NCBI GenBank assembly: GCA_963777895.1
Contig: CAVZSF010000005.1
Location: 310,001 to 374,000 of the forward strand
Direction: 5' to 3'
Origin: UBA2241 sp963777895
GTDB taxonomy: Bacteria; Actinomycetota; Thermoleophilia; UBA2241
DNA length: 64,000 nucleotides
In this document: positions 24,351-32,805 of the stretch, piece after piece
Layout: each line of letters opens with the position of its first letter
Position numbering within the stretch: the first letter of the stretch is position 1
Notes under the pieces: model-generated
Told to the model about the DNA's origin: nothing
The model's database searches: none
Seen by the model: the letters and a program-made list of their open reading frames with translations, nothing else
Translations under genes and position numbers: made by a program

Positions 24351-24484
24351 GTGACTGACATTGAGGCTCTGGGGCGCTTCCTGCAGCAATCGCTAGGGTC
24401 GCTGCAAGAAAGCTCGGCCCACTAGCCAGCTGAGAACACCAGCCCCGCAATCAGCGCCGCAGCCTCGGCGCACCGCGTACCCTC

Positions 24485-25354
24485 GTGAAGAGGAGCTCAG
24501 GCATACCCGCGAGGGTGGAGAAGTGGCGTCGCGCCCGCTTGGACAACCTCTCCCAGCTCTCGCAGTTCCTTGTCTTGAGTATGGTCGCCCGTACCCTTGT
24601 CGGACGCTGGGTTCCCTATACGTGGAGCGAGAGGTCGGGGTGGCGCAACGAATGGAGCAAACTGAAGGAGGAGCTACCCAGACAGCTGCTCTTTGAGGTC
24701 CTGCAAGGATCGTGGTCTGGCGCCGGAGACTCCAATGCATTCGCGGCCACGTGGGACAGCGATGGGATAGCGGGGACCCAGCTGCCTGATGGATTCGACC
24801 CAGAAGCGGCGCTCCTCCCGTCTGACCTGTACACCCGACACCGCACGCCCGATGAATGGCGGCAGCAGCTTGATGTTTGGCTGCGCGGCGAGACCAACGG
24901 AGCGCAGCGGGTCAACCGCCAAGTCTCGAAAGAGGCGAAGCTGGTTCTGCGCTATGTCTACTCAGACATGCGCCTCGACTGGCACGAGCAGTACACGTTC
25001 CAGATTGACCATGAACTCCCTGTCGCCCGCCTGTCGCGGATCATCGAGGAGAACCAGGATCCTGGGTGGCCGATGAGTGCAGTTGGCAACCTGGCGCTGC
25101 TGCCGGACTTCATCAATGATGCTAAGGACACCCGCACACCAAGAGAGTATCTAGAGAGTCTGAGCGACACCGATCGAAACTCGCAGCAACCAGTGATCGA
25201 ATACGCAGCCTTCTTCCCCCTCGACAGACTGGTCATCCCCATGGCGGAGGACGGGACTGACAAGATGTCTCGCGAGGACTATGTCGCGCTCATCGAGGAG
25301 CGCCAGGGGGTGATCCGGGAAAAGGTCATCGCCGCCCTGGGCCTCGAGACGTAG
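24485..25354 (+). CDS. HNH-type (DUF1524-like) nuclease-like protein, perhaps 5'-truncated
   Basis: 289 residues. The C-terminal half matches the DUF1524/GmrSD_C HNH family: TFQIDHELPVARLSRIIEEN (Asp-His), then AVGNLALLPDFINDAKDTRT with the conserved Gly-Asn-Leu and Asn, and a Lys/Arg-rich end. The N-terminal half (NLSQLSQFLVLSMVARTLVG) resembles the segment joining the DUF262 and DUF1524 parts of GmrSD-type modification-dependent restriction enzymes. No DUF262 domain with its DGQQR motif is seen upstream, so it may be a remnant or a stand-alone nuclease. GTG start without a clear Shine-Dalgarno. Confidence 0.62.
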   Translation: MKRSSGIPARVEKWRRARLDNLSQLSQFLVLSMVARTLVGRWVPYTWSERSGWRNEWSKLKEELPRQLLFEVLQGSWSGAGDSNAFAATWDSDGIAGTQLPDGFDPEAALLPSDLYTRHRTPDEWRQQLDVWLRGETNGAQRVNRQVSKEAKLVLRYVYSDMRLDWHEQYTFQIDHELPVARLSRIIEENQDPGWPMSAVGNLALLPDFINDAKDTRTPREYLESLSDTDRNSQQPVIEYAAFFPLDRLVIPMAEDGTDKMSREDYVALIEERQGVIREKVIAALGLET

Positions 25355-25562
25355 CTCGCCAGAGGTCCATCAGATCTCGAGTCGAGACGCCTGACGAGGG
25401 TTTCCTTCAAGCCCGTTGCGGAATGACACACGCGGCTCGTCGGCAGCCCGTCGGCGAGTCTCTTGAAGTGACTGCTCAGACGGCTTCGTATGGGCTCGCG
25501 CAAGTCACCTGAACCTGTGCACTTCGGCGCTAGGTTGATGGGACCGGTTGTCCTGCGCACGA

Positions 25563-25588
25563 AGCGGGGGCCCCTCCAGGGGCCCCCG
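25563..25588. terminator. Bidirectional terminator-like hairpin
   Basis: 12-bp perfect GC stem (25563-25574 with 25577-25588), two-base loop, followed by AATTGTG. It lies between the convergent HNH gene and the nitrilase frame. Apart from it the 275 bases from 25355 to 25629 hold nothing I can support. Confidence 0.6.
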
Positions 25589-25629
25589 CAATTGTGCCTA
25601 CTGGCTCCTAGTCTGGTTCGCTCACGTGC

Positions 25630-26663
25630 CTACGAGGTGACCTCGACACCAGGCCTTATGCTCTCGTCGGTTACCTCATCGCCGGCGGCAGAAGGGGTCA
25701 GCCAATGCAGCGGGGGCTTCGGCCTCACGTCGACCGTCAACTGGAATACGTCTGGACGGTTGTAGCTGCCGACCGAATCGAGGGCCATTTGTTCTCCACC
25801 AATGCGGTCCAGGTCGATCTCGCCGTAGACGATCGCCTCCTTCATCGTCACGGGCTCTGCGACCCAGCTCGCATCAGGCGCGATAATGCCTGAGCCGCCA
25901 GGGCAGACGACACCGGCGCCCTCACCGAAGTCACCCGCTTGAAGGAGGGCATCCCGGCAAGGGAAGTCCATGGGGACATGATCCATGGTGAGATAGGAGC
26001 CTACGCAAATCACGAAGCAGCGACCTTCGAAGGCGTAGTGCCGACTGGCGAGATGGTGGATCTCCGGGCAGTTCCGGCCACGCCGCTACGTGGACCTGCT
26101 CACCCTTGGCGTGCATCGCGAATCTGGTGAGCGGCATCCAATGCTCCCAGCAGATCAAGCCCACCGACGCGGCCAAGCGGGGTGTCGAACACGTGCAGCG
26201 TACTGCCGTCCCCCTGCCCCCAGAGCATGCGCTCAGCGTGCGTCGGCCAGAGTTTGCGGTGGACGCCGAGGATCGTGCCCTCAGCGGCAGATGAAGAGCT
26301 GGGAGTTGAAGATGGTCGCCGCGAGAAATCGGCGTCACGCTCGTTGATGCCCATGACGACCATGACGCCGTTTCTTCGGGCCGCCTCACACAGACGATCG
26401 GTGGCGGGGCTCGGTACTGAGACTGAGTTTTCGAGGAGTTGCCGGTACGCCTCCTTTGCCACGGGGTCATCCCAGCCCGCCGCACCGTAGACGTGGGCTG
26501 GATATCCAGGCACCCACGTCTCCGGGAACGCTAGGAGCTGAGCGCCGCCCTTCGCCGCCTCATCGATCAGCTCAACTGCCTTGTCAATGGTGGCGTCGAC
26601 ATCGAACCACACCGGAGTGGCCTGGATCGCGGCCGCAATGAACTTCCTGGTTGGGTCTTGCAT
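25630..26663 (-). pseudogene. Nitrilase-family hydrolase, several frameshifts
   Basis: Repaired length about 340 residues. The catalytic triad is recognisable: Glu in LLAFPETWVPGYPAHVYG, Lys in LGVHRKLWPTHAERMLWG, and Cys in GLICWEHWMPLTRFAMHAKG. The C-terminal part (FPCRDALLQAGDFGEGAGVV, EPVTMKEAIVYGEIDLDRI) is the usual end. The four pieces lie in different frames, with shifts near 26322, 26290, 26145 and 26035. Nitrilases hydrolyse nitriles to acids and ammonia. It is read toward the terminator and follows the permease on the same strand, so a nitrile or amide uptake-and-use operon controlled by the double TetR protein is plausible. Confidence 0.85.
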
Positions 26664-26705
26664 GTGGTGCCCTCCTACTCGAGAACCAGAAGGGGTGGCC
26701 TGACC

Positions 26706-28133
26706 TCAGAGCACGTCAGAGGGCTCGACCTCGGGCTGGACAAGGGGAGTGCTGCCGCTCCTGAACCGCTGAATGACGTGCCAGATGAGGCCATAGGCGA
26801 TGATCAGCCCCAGGGCGACGGCCCCGTAGTAGAAGACATCGGGAGCGCCATAAGGGGGCACCACCGAGAGGATGAGGAAGCCAAGCGTAAGGACGAATGA
26901 GACGACCGCGATCACTGGCATCTTCGCTGGTCCCAGCGGTAGCCGGTAGGGGCGGACGGTGTCCGGCTCCGTGCTTCTCAAGCGGATGGTGGTTGCGATG
27001 ACGATCAGGTACTGGACGATCCACACGAAGCTCGAGACATAGAGCAGCAGCGTCATGTCGCCGCCAAAGGCAAGAATCAGAATGTTCGTGATGATCCAGT
27101 AGACGAACAGGGTGACCCATGGAGTGCGGAACCTGGGATGCAGCCACTGAAAGGAAATGGGCAGCATGTTGTTAGGTTTGCGGGCCATTCCCATCATCAG
27201 GCGGGAGTTGGACGAGTAGTTCGCTAGGCAGGTTGCACTTGTGGCGGAGAAGCCGAAGACGAACATGAGGAAGACTCCGAATGAACCCGCCCAAGAGTCA
27301 CCAATCTCAACAAACATCTCGTTGGTAGCAAGGTTGCCGGCGTTGGCCACCATGACGAAGACGCCAATCGTGAAGAATATCTTCAGGGCCCCAATGATTC
27401 CGATGGCACCGAACATTCCTCGTGGCAAGTCCCTCTGCGGGTTCTTGACCTCCTCAGCCAGAGGCGCGACGACCTCGAAGCCGGCAAACAGCCACATGGC
27501 AAGCAGGAACGATGAGAGGAAGCCGCCGATTCCCGAGGAGAAGAAGCCCGACAGACGCCCCCAGTCTGGGTCTACGACGGAAAGGCCGAGGAAGCCGCAG
27601 ACTGCCGCCGCGAGACCGATACCCACGACCAGGTAGAGCAGGTAGTCAGCCGCCTGGCCCACCTTCTTGATTCCGAGCAGATTGACAACGAGGCCGAAGA
27701 TCGTGGTCACCCCGATAGCCCACACCTGCCAAGGGAGAGAGGGGACCATCGCGTTGAAGACATGCGAGAAGAAGATCACCTCTGCGGACACGCCGAACAT
27801 GAAGGACAGCAGGTAGACCATGCTTGCGGCGGCGCCAGAGGTCGGGCCGAATGCACGTGTGACCCAGTTCTTGAGGCAGTCAGCCGTTGGATGGGTGGTT
27901 GCCAGCTCCGCATAGCACATCGCTATGCCTAGGTAGAGGAGCGCTGATACGAGGATGCTGGCGAGGAAGCTGAACCCGTACGAGCCGATCCCGATAAGCG
28001 CAGCCCCCCAGGTAGACACGCAGACGACGAGCCCGAACGACACTGATAGGACTTGAAGGGTGCCGAGTCCTCTTACCAGAGTGACCTTGTCGGCCTCTTC
28101 TTGAGTCGGTGCAACCCTATCGACTGTCTCCAT
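26706..28133 (-). CDS. APC-superfamily amino acid permease
   Basis: 475 residues with 12 predicted transmembrane helices. LVRGLGTLQVLSVSFGLVV and ILVSALLYLGIAMCYAELAT are the first helices of the amino acid-polyamine-organocation family; LAEEVKNPQRDLPRGMFGAI is the conserved loop between helices 6 and 7. It imports an amino acid, amine or related compound driven by proton or sodium. It precedes the nitrilase gene by 43 bases on the same strand; together they suggest uptake and hydrolysis of one nitrogen compound. The double TetR gene is divergent, and two palindromes in between are likely operators. Intact frame. Confidence 0.92.
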   Translation of the reverse strand: METVDRVAPTQEEADKVTLVRGLGTLQVLSVSFGLVVCVSTWGAALIGIGSYGFSFLASILVSALLYLGIAMCYAELATTHPTADCLKNWVTRAFGPTSGAAASMVYLLSFMFGVSAEVIFFSHVFNAMVPSLPWQVWAIGVTTIFGLVVNLLGIKKVGQAADYLLYLVVGIGLAAAVCGFLGLSVVDPDWGRLSGFFSSGIGGFLSSFLLAMWLFAGFEVVAPLAEEVKNPQRDLPRGMFGAIGIIGALKIFFTIGVFVMVANAGNLATNEMFVEIGDSWAGSFGVFLMFVFGFSATSATCLANYSSNSRLMMGMARKPNNMLPISFQWLHPRFRTPWVTLFVYWIITNILILAFGGDMTLLLYVSSFVWIVQYLIVIATTIRLRSTEPDTVRPYRLPLGPAKMPVIAVVSFVLTLGFLILSVVPPYGAPDVFYYGAVALGLIIAYGLIWHVIQRFRSGSTPLVQPEVEPSDVL

Positions 28134-28263
28134 GGAATCCCCCTGATCAGAATGGCGCTCTGCTCCCGCTCGCGCGAGACGTGGTCACTACCCCCCTGGC
28201 TAGCCGATTGACCCCCTTTCGTAGTTTCGTAGGGCTGGCCGTAGGCCGTGAGCCCCTTCAATT

Positions 28264-28283
28264 TCGGCTGTTCGGTCAGCCGA
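28264..28283. promoter_or_regulatory. Palindrome, probable operator 1 of double TetR regulator
   Basis: TCGGCTG-TTCGGT-CAGCCGA: perfect 7-bp arms around six bases, in the 324-base divergent gap 28134-28457. The core GGCTG...CAGCC is shared with the palindrome at 28346. No other feature was seen in the gap. Confidence 0.52.
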
Positions 28284-28345
28284 GCATGGTCAGTCTATGT
28301 CTCAGGGAATCGGTGTCAATAGACCTGCAAAGACAATACTATGTA

Positions 28346-28361
28346 GGCTGACCAGTCAGCC
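28346..28361. promoter_or_regulatory. Palindrome, probable operator 2 of double TetR regulator
   Basis: GGCTGAC-CA-GTCAGCC: perfect 7-bp arms, two-base centre, 82 bases from operator 1. Same half-site family. Two operators would suit a protein with two DNA-binding domains. Confidence 0.52.
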
Positions 28362-28457
28362 GGTTTTGAGGGCGATTGTCTGATTCGATCCACGGGATGT
28401 GCGGAGAGGGAGCCACTCTGGTGCCACGTATAATGGAGCGGTTGATCGCGGAGGACG

Positions 28458-29855
28458 ATGACTAAGGACCGCAGGAGCAAGGTCACCGGCGGCGGCGGGC
28501 GTGATGCCTTGGGCGGCATGATGTCCTCCGTCGTTCGGACGGACCTTCCACCAACCGCACAGAAGATGCTTCTCGCCGCCCAGCGCGTTCTGGCTCGCGA
28601 CGGCTACGAAGGACTCACACTGAGGCGAGTCGCTGAGGAGGCATTGGAGAGCAAGTCGCTAGTTGTCTACCACTTCGGGCACAGAGCCAACTTGGAGGCC
28701 CTTCTCATCGACTCACTTTGGCACGACGTCGACATGCGCTTCGTCGATGGTCTGCGTCGGCTTCCACCGGAGACGGACGTTCGGGTTGACGCGCTCGTTG
28801 ACTTCCACGAGGGGATTGCCGCGGACAGTCGCCTCTATCAGATGTACTTCGCCCTGCTGCCCAGCGTGATCGGCGATCGCGGCGTCCGCCGCAATGTGGC
28901 GCGGATCTACGATGCCTACCGGGAAGACATCAACGTGCGCTGCCTGCGGGATACCGACTTGCCACCTGCTGATGTTCTGCCGCTCTCAAGCCTCTTCTTG
29001 GGAGTGGGAGAGGGTCTGCCGCTGCAGACGCTGATGAGCCCGGGTGACTTTGATGCGAGACCCGTCTTCGCGCTTCTCGGCGAATTGGCCAAATCGCACA
29101 CAGGTCCCACGCGAGTCAGAAGCGCCGCGGCGAGCGAGTTGCGAAGCCACTCGGTCGGCACGCCGGCATGGCCGGTCGCGGCAGATCCCAGAGATGGCCT
29201 GCCCAAGCCTGCCCGGAAGATCCTCAAAACGGCGCAGCGCCTGCTGGAGACGCGGGGTTTGCCGGCGCTGACGCTTGACGCGATCGCCCATGGGTCCGGA
29301 GAACCTCGTTCCTCCGTCTCCTACTACTTCCAGAGCAAGCAGGGCCTTATCGATGCGCTTTTCGCCTCGATTCTCTGTCGCTACCTGCGCGCCTACCAGG
29401 GCCTCTTTGTGTTCCGTAGCGGTGAGTCGGAAAGCGGGTGGATTCCGACTGCGACCGAAATCCGCAGGCAGATGCTTGGAAGAACCTCTCCTGTTCGGGG
29501 ACTCTTCTTCATGCTCCCGGCGGTTCTTCATGACGACGCACTGCGGCAGCGAGCAAACGCCTTCTATGCCAGCCTGAGACGTTCCTTGGCAGAGCACATG
29601 GAGGCCGCGACGGACCTAGGACCAAGCAGAGACCTCAGTGCGCTCGCGAGCTTCTTCATCGCGTCGCTGGACGGTCTCGCAATCCAAACACTCTATGACC
29701 CTGTCGGCTTCGACCCGCTGGCTTCGCTCGAAGTCCTGAACTCGCTCATGCTCGGGGGCGTGGGTCGCGCACGCACCGCTGATGCGGTGACTTCGGCACG
29801 AGACAAACGAGCCACCCGTGGCTCAGAAGTCACACGCACGGCGCTAGAACCCTAA
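28458..29855 (+). CDS. Double TetR-family regulator (two fused TetR units)
   Basis: 465 residues containing two complete TetR units in tandem. Unit 1: TAQKMLLAAQRVLARDGYEG, LTLRRVAEEALESKSLVVYHF. Unit 2 from about residue 247: PARKILKTAQRLLETRGLPA, LTLDAIAHGSGEPRSSVSYYF. Each is followed by a ligand-binding-type helical domain with FLGVGEGLPLQTLMSPGDFD and FIASLDGLAIQTLYDPVGFD as corresponding ends, so the gene arose by internal duplication. Normal TetR proteins are about 200 residues and dimerise, so this may be a covalent pseudo-dimer. Divergent from the permease/nitrilase genes, with two palindromes in between. Inducer unknown, possibly the transported nitrogen compound. Confidence 0.88.
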   Translation: MTKDRRSKVTGGGGRDALGGMMSSVVRTDLPPTAQKMLLAAQRVLARDGYEGLTLRRVAEEALESKSLVVYHFGHRANLEALLIDSLWHDVDMRFVDGLRRLPPETDVRVDALVDFHEGIAADSRLYQMYFALLPSVIGDRGVRRNVARIYDAYREDINVRCLRDTDLPPADVLPLSSLFLGVGEGLPLQTLMSPGDFDARPVFALLGELAKSHTGPTRVRSAAASELRSHSVGTPAWPVAADPRDGLPKPARKILKTAQRLLETRGLPALTLDAIAHGSGEPRSSVSYYFQSKQGLIDALFASILCRYLRAYQGLFVFRSGESESGWIPTATEIRRQMLGRTSPVRGLFFMLPAVLHDDALRQRANAFYASLRRSLAEHMEAATDLGPSRDLSALASFFIASLDGLAIQTLYDPVGFDPLASLEVLNSLMLGGVGRARTADAVTSARDKRATRGSEVTRTALEP

Positions 29856-29955
29856 CCGCCATATGGGCGGCAGGCGCCCTCTGGCGGGTCCTCCTTGCGG
29901 GGATGGTTGCTATCGAGTACCGTAACAGCGTCATTTGAGGAGGTTGCGGTTCGCA

Positions 29956-30707
29956 ATGGCAACTCACCAGCCCGCCACTGTGCTCCGAACAACAGTGCTT
30001 CCCGGCGAACCACTGTCGCTGTCTGAGGCCGCCGAGACTGCCGAGACGACCACAGCACTTGCGTCTCGCGCCCTGATCTACCTCAGCGCCGCAGGCGACT
30101 TCGAGCGCGTGCGGCGAGGTCTCTGGGTGCGCAGCGGCGCCGTGCCAGATCCCTACCGATTGGCGGCCCGGATCGCGCGCCCCTACGCCTTCGTCTACGG
30201 CTCGGCGCTCGCTCTCCACGGTGCTGGACCGGCGGAGCGCAGTGAGGTGCTCGTCTCAAGCGCGCATCGCTTCACCAGCTTCGAGTTTCGCGGCACACGC
30301 TACCGCTGGGCGCGACCGTGGATCAGTGACGATCTCGTCCGCGTACCGTGGGATCTGAGTTCGTCTGGACGACGAGGCCAGAACGCACCCTCGTCGACTG
30401 TGTCCGCGTCCCGGCCAACGCGGGCGGCGTCGAGGAGCTCGCGCGCGCCATCGACATGCTGCCGGTGCTCGATCACGAGAAGGTGCTGCACTGGGTCGAT
30501 CGCTACGGTGAGGTGACCACCGCAGCGCGTCTCGGCTACCTGCTCGAGCTCTCGGGAGTGCATGGGCCCAAGACGCCGCTGATCCGTGCCCTGCTTGAGC
30601 GACGCCCGTCCCACCGCGTCTATCTGGCAGATCGCCGACCCGGCGGGCGTCTCGTCTCTCGCTGGAACCTGATCGTGCCGCCCCATCTCGCCTCTGCGAG
30701 CGCGTGA
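29956..30707 (+). CDS. AbiEi-like antitoxin, frameshifted
   Basis: About 250 residues after repair of one shift near 30345. N-terminal winged-helix-like part (PLSLSEAAETAETTTALASR ALIYLSAAGDFERVRRGLWV) then RPYAFVYGSALALHGAG, the AbiEi core, and after the shift TTRPERTLVDCVRVPANAGG, another family block. AbiEi is a transcriptional repressor and antitoxin of a type IV toxin-antitoxin system that blocks phage. Its stop overlaps the following gene's GTG start by four bases (GTGA), the usual tight coupling of AbiEi and AbiEii. A functional antitoxin would be needed if the toxin is active, so the shift is more likely a read error than decay. Confidence 0.8.
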
Positions 30708-31783
30708 GCTCGTATCCATCGCGGCGCTACTACGAGCGCGTCGCCAGCGCGAGCGACTACCCGGTCGCGTCTCTAGAGCGCGTCTACCGCCTGGCTGCCC
30801 TCCTCGTTGAGATCATCGCCCGTGTGCCCGACGAGCTCCTTCTGCGCGGTGGCACCGCGCTCAACCTTCTGCACCTCGAGGCACCGCGGCTCTCGGTCGA
30901 CCTCGACCTCGACTACGTCGGGTCAGCCGACGCAGAAGAAGCGACGCGGCGACGGCCGGCATTGCTCACAGAGATGGAAGAGCTCGCCCGTCGAGCTGGC
31001 TACCGTGTGGAACACTCCCGGCAGAGCTACGCGATGACGCATCTCATCCTGCGCTATGACAACACGGCCGGTAGGAGCGACGCGCTCAAGCTCGATCTCA
31101 ACTTCCTCGATCGCGTGCCGGTTCTTGAGCCGGTGCACCTGCCGCTGCGGCACCCGTTCGGTGACGATCTGGCTGCGCCGTCCACCCAGACGTTCGCGCT
31201 CCATGAGCTCGCGGCCAGCAAGATCATCGCCTTGGCGCGACGCGGTCTCGCCCGTGACCTCTTTGACGTCGGTCAACTGGCAGACCTTCCTGAGCTCGAC
31301 CTCGAGGTCGTGCGCAAGACGCTCGTCGTTCGCGGTGCTGCCTACCCGCCGCCGTCGCCCGAGCAGTACTCGTGGGACTGTGGGGCGCGGGTGCGGCTCG
31401 TGGACTGGCGCGCCCAGGTTGTGGCTTTGGCGCGGCGTGGCCAAGAGGCGGACCTTGGTGTCGCACAGCGACGTGCGCAGGAGTTGCTGCGCCGGGTGCT
31501 GGCGCTGCAGCCTGCGCAGCGACAGTTCCTGCGCGCCCTTGAAGCGGGGACTCTCGACGCGAGTCTGCTTGGCGATTCCGCTCTCGCGCTGCGCGTTCAG
31601 GCCAATCCGGGCCTGCTCTGGCGACTGCAGCGTGGGGCCGCTGGGCTGGAAGATCGGTTAAGCCCTGGCGCAAGGGCGCGCCGGCCGAGGAAGCGGGAAA
31701 GCACCCCGGCCGGCGCTTTCGGCTGGCGGGGGGGAACTTGCCCGAACCAGCCCGGACGCCTGGGCCGAGGCGCCCGCAACTAG
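30704..31783 (+). CDS. AbiEii/AbiGii nucleotidyltransferase toxin
   Basis: 359 residues. The DUF1814 nucleotidyltransferase motif is LRGGTALNLLHL, followed by LSVDLDLDYVG, giving the Gly-Gly-Thr and Asp-x-Asp metal site; ALKLDLNFLDRVPV and FALHELAASKIIALARRGLARDLFDV follow as in AbiEii. These enzymes modify tRNA ends with nucleotides and halt growth under phage attack. It overlaps the antitoxin gene by GTGA. The last 50 residues are Arg/Pro/Gly-rich and may lie beyond the true end of the family. Intact frame. Part of the defence block right of the tRNA. Confidence 0.89.
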   Translation: MSSYPSRRYYERVASASDYPVASLERVYRLAALLVEIIARVPDELLLRGGTALNLLHLEAPRLSVDLDLDYVGSADAEEATRRRPALLTEMEELARRAGYRVEHSRQSYAMTHLILRYDNTAGRSDALKLDLNFLDRVPVLEPVHLPLRHPFGDDLAAPSTQTFALHELAASKIIALARRGLARDLFDVGQLADLPELDLEVVRKTLVVRGAAYPPPSPEQYSWDCGARVRLVDWRAQVVALARRGQEADLGVAQRRAQELLRRVLALQPAQRQFLRALEAGTLDASLLGDSALALRVQANPGLLWRLQRGAAGLEDRLSPGARARRPRKRESTPAGAFGWRGGTCPNQPGRLGRGARN

Positions 31784-31914
31784 ACAGTATCCGAAATTGA
31801 TAGTGGGACCAAGAGGCGCTAGGCGGATGTCCTATCTTATTCGGAGGCATCGCTGCCGAAGCAGACTTGGGAGTGTGCCGCCGGCGCGCGCAGAACGAGA
31901 GGGAGGCAAGACCA

Positions 31915-32157
31915 GTGGCGGGCCTGAGCTGCACGCTTGCAGACGTCCTTTCGAAGGGCTTCGAGGCCCGCTGCGTCGGTCCCGACGGCGCCCGCTACCT
32001 GTGGCATGGCGACTGCGGCCTGCGGGTGGACGCCTTCACGGGGCGCACGACCCTCCTCGCAGACCCCTCGGCACTGCCCGTGGGCGGCGAGTGGTTCCCG
32101 ACCTCATTGGGGCTCGTGGAGCTCCATGAAGCGGCGACAAGCGATCGTTCGGCCTAG
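31915..32157 (+). CDS. Small hypothetical protein
   Basis: 80 residues from a GTG at 31915 with GGGAGG upstream. Contains FEARCVGPDGARYLWHGDCG and a Trp/Gly/Asp-rich end; two Cys. No family recognised. Followed after 3 bases by the next hypothetical gene. 31784-31914 upstream shows nothing else. Confidence 0.48.
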   Translation: MAGLSCTLADVLSKGFEARCVGPDGARYLWHGDCGLRVDAFTGRTTLLADPSALPVGGEWFPTSLGLVELHEAATSDRSA

Positions 32158-32160
32158 CTT

Positions 32161-32634
32161 ATGCACTGGCCCTCCGACAAGGGACGCTGGCGCCTCAGCG
32201 AGCACGTGTGCGCGAACGCGCTGCAGGTGGCCGCAAAGCTCGCCAAGGTGGAGGCCATCGCGAGCCTGCGCTACCGTGACGTGCAGATCGAGGCCAACGC
32301 CGTGGACGTGATGCCGTGCCACGAGACGGCCTCTGCCGCGTTCTTTCGCTTCTTCGTCTTGCGACCGGTGCGCTGGCCGGCCTTCGCCTTCCCCGATGGT
32401 TGCGGGGCCCCGGAGGAGTGGAGGAGCGAACCCATCAGCATCCCGCGACGGCCGCGCCCAGGGCTCGACGCGGGGCTCACCAAGTTCGAGACCGAGTTCG
32501 CAACCTATGCCTTCCTGCAGCGCGTCGAGCGCGAGATAGACGACCTGCTCCAAGAGGCCGGGGACCGCAAGACAAGGGCTGGGGCACTACGCGGCGTCGA
32601 CTTGGCCGGTCCTGTGCTTGGGCGCCCGCTTTAG
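32161..32634 (+). CDS. Hypothetical protein with segment repeated at 46642
   Basis: 157 residues from ATG 32161. The middle (IASLRYRDVQIEANAVDVMP) is encoded by a 64-base stretch found again at 46642-46705 with one mismatch. Rest includes AFFRFFVLRPVRWPAFAFPD and a C-terminal helix YAFLQRVEREIDDLLQEAGD. No function recognised. Its start follows the previous stop by 3 bases, so the two may be a pair. 32635-32805 holds only the low-confidence ORF below. Confidence 0.5.
   Translation: MHWPSDKGRWRLSEHVCANALQVAAKLAKVEAIASLRYRDVQIEANAVDVMPCHETASAAFFRFFVLRPVRWPAFAFPDGCGAPEEWRSEPISIPRRPRPGLDAGLTKFETEFATYAFLQRVEREIDDLLQEAGDRKTRAGALRGVDLAGPVLGRPL
32252..32315 (+). repeat. 64-base sequence repeated at 46642
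   Basis: Identical to 46642-46705 except one base (A at 32273 versus G). It lies inside the hypothetical gene at 32161; the distant copy is out of a gene. Direct orientation, 14 kb apart. Confidence 0.8.
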
Positions 32635-32640
32635 CACAGA

Positions 32641-32787
32641 CTAAGGATCATCCGCGTCGCTCGCGACCCCGGTGCACCACTTCGCAGCCGTCATACGTCG
32701 GCTTGGCGTCGGCAGCCGTCGCAGACAGCCTGCACAGAGGACAGTTCTTGGCGCTCTCCACGTCATCAAGACCTGTGCACCACACAT
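32641..32787 (-). CDS. Possible small zinc-ribbon ORF after the beta-lactamase-fold gene
   Basis: Continuing past the stop of the 32806 gene in the same frame, the sequence reads CRMC, 13 residues, CAGC, a zinc-ribbon-like pattern, then a stop. The internal ATG 32787 lies after the first Cys and has no Shine-Dalgarno. It could be a small protein, a readthrough tail or chance. Confidence 0.3.
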   Translation of the reverse strand: MCGAQVLMTWRAPRTVLCAGCLRRLPTPSRRMTAAKWCTGVASDADDP

Positions 32788-32805
32788 CCGGCACGACTCA
32801 GCAAG

